Shown here piece by piece: positions 62,760-64,000 of a stretch of 64,000 nt of DNA. Source of the stretch: Scolanthus callimorphus (lineage: Eukaryota; Cnidaria; Anthozoa; Actiniaria; Edwardsiidae). The notes under the pieces are model-generated. The model saw only the letters and a list, made by a program, of their open reading frames with translations. It did not search any database and was not told where the DNA came from. Both the position numbers and the translations under genes were made by a program. The number at the start of each line of letters is the position of its first letter. Position 1 is the stretch's first letter. The stretch covers positions 25,717,280 to 25,781,279 of the forward strand of contig CM066924.1 of NCBI GenBank assembly GCA_033964015.1. Reading direction: 5' to 3'.

Positions 62760-62975
62760 CCCTTGATCACTGTACTCATCGAATCACTCCTTGACTAGTC
62801 TATCTACAGTTGTTTTGATCAGTCGCGTTTTTACAGCGTCTATTGACTGCGCTGGTTTGTCGCGTTTTCATCGTCGTGCTTACAACGCTTGTTGTTGCTA
62901 AATCGCATTTTCTCAGCGTCTATCTACGCTTGTTGATACCCAGTCGTGTTTTCTCGTCGTCTATATAGGGTTTAG
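62760..62975 (-). repeat. Inverted copy of the 59-60 kb minisatellite
   Basis: TTTTCTCAGCGTCTATCTAC and GCTTGTTGTTGCTAAATCGC are the inverse of the units at 59,060-60,840. About four degenerate units are present. Confidence 0.8.
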
Positions 62976-63226
62976 TGTAGTCAGGATAAGCCAGCACTGG
63001 TGCACTCGTCAGAGCATTGTACGATCCGTGAAATGCTCTCCTCCTCATTGTTCTTTGACGATAGTACCTTGCTTCTTTTTCGCTTTGGCTGAGATTGCTG
63101 CCGTGTAATGGTGTTGCCTGGTACAATTCTTCGGTAGTACGATGCGAAGCCCAAGAATGACCTCAACTCTTTCAGAGTCCGTGGATCCGGCCATTGTGGC
63201 ACCGCCTCTGTCTTTGCTAAGAGCAG
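62930..63226 (-). pseudogene. Gypsy reverse transcriptase/RNase H fragment
   Basis: On the minus strand [20 protein letters not shown] then [14 protein letters not shown] is the classic end of a Ty3/gypsy RT. After a frame shift [18 protein letters not shown] opens the RNase H region. It is unrelated in orientation to the Gag remnant. Confidence 0.8.
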
Positions 63227-64000
63227 TTTCAATACTTTTATAGGAATGATATGCTCAAAGCAGATCACATTGGAGAACATACGGCCCGTATAAGGAGGGC
63301 AGAGGAAAAGGAAGGCAGTGAGGATGACGGAGACCTGGAAGCGGTAGTTGAGCGGAATACTGGGGAGAGCGTCTCAAGCGCAACAGGTGACGCCAGTTGA
63401 TGTGAGCGCAGTCCAGACCTCTGATTGTAGTACGGACCCGGCTGTAGGTGAGCTGGTGATGGAAAATGATGGTGATGCTCCAGTGGCGACAGGTGGCTTC
63501 TCATACGGCTCCGAGATGAGTAGAGAAGGACAGGAGTATGACACAGCTGGTTCTGAGGAAGTCTCTCTGGATGAATACAACGTGATCGATGACAAGGTTG
63601 CAGTGCCCCCGACGTTCTACCCGATCAACAAAGCGCCAATCCTCCAACCCTGGCGGTTAGGGAGATTCAGGCTACATTCATAAATCCACAAGCCTGGACA
63701 GTATTTGAGGTCGTCATGGCAACTATTTTAAGTTGCCACGATGCTAATTTTGACGCGCGCCTTTGTTTTAATCAAATCATTGCGTCAAGCCTCAGAGGAA
63801 AGCAAAGCGCGTCCCGAATGTCGAAATTATCATTCTTTATGTGCGTGAATTAGCGCGGCCAAAATAACAAATCTCCATGCTTGCAGCGTCGAACTCACGC
63901 TTACCTAAGGGTTTTTCGAACATGGCGACTGCCCGCCAGGCCTATCACTGGACGGCTTTTTTTTGGGGGGGGGGAGCTTGTTTCTCCTCGCCAACATGCA
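63227..64000. other. Right edge: unclear coding remnant and G-tract
   Basis: A plus-strand ORF at 63,348-63,683 ([20 protein letters not shown]) is open for 111 codons and acidic, but it has no known domain and may be the antisense of retroelement sequence. The window ends in a T/G run that resembles the edge of another G-tract MITE. Confidence 0.4.

Overview
This window is animal (metazoan) nuclear DNA. It is AT-rich, its genes are split by GT-AG introns, and it is crowded with short inverted-repeat transposons. The gene content (IQGAP, FAM81 and an LRRC74-type leucine-rich-repeat/EF-hand protein) and the transposon style suggest a marine invertebrate, most likely a cnidarian such as a coral or sea anemone. 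The phylum is an inference; nothing here fixes the species. No bacterial, organellar or CRISPR features were seen.

Left half (1-35,080, minus strand): one large IQGAP gene. I could follow 24 coding exons from the ATG at 35,080 to 379, all in consistent phase with GT-AG junctions. They encode about 902 residues: a calponin-homology domain, IQGAP repeats, a WW domain, four IQ motifs and the start of the region before the GAP-related domain. The gene runs off the left edge, so the GRD and C-terminus are missing. Its introns hold a complete second gene on the same strand (LRRC74-like, 8,701-11,401, with two one-base frame breaks), two possible short genes (2,873-2,992 minus; 24,857-25,120 plus) and many MITEs. 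The most unusual feature is that at least seven IQGAP splice sites have been copied in tandem: the donors of exons 16, 18, 20, 22 and 24 and the acceptors of exons 12 and 17. The copies range from 2 to about 38 and each carries a piece of exon plus the splice site.

Middle (35,081-39,555, plus strand): FAM81, divergent from IQGAP across a 659-bp shared upstream region. Two coding exons are separated by a 2.7-kb intron. That intron is largely filled by a fold-back element whose arms are inverted tandem arrays of a GATGCCTTTT-like motif flanking two unrecognised ORFs.

Right (39,556-64,000): no intact host gene was recognised. It is a transposon graveyard. It holds a broken Ty3/gypsy element (about 41,955-45,085) with elements nested inside one another, two LINE fragments, many MITEs, a 931-bp unit repeated 2.3 times, a 1.2-kb tandem duplication full of a roughly 40-bp minisatellite, and fragments of further LTR retrotransposons near the right end.
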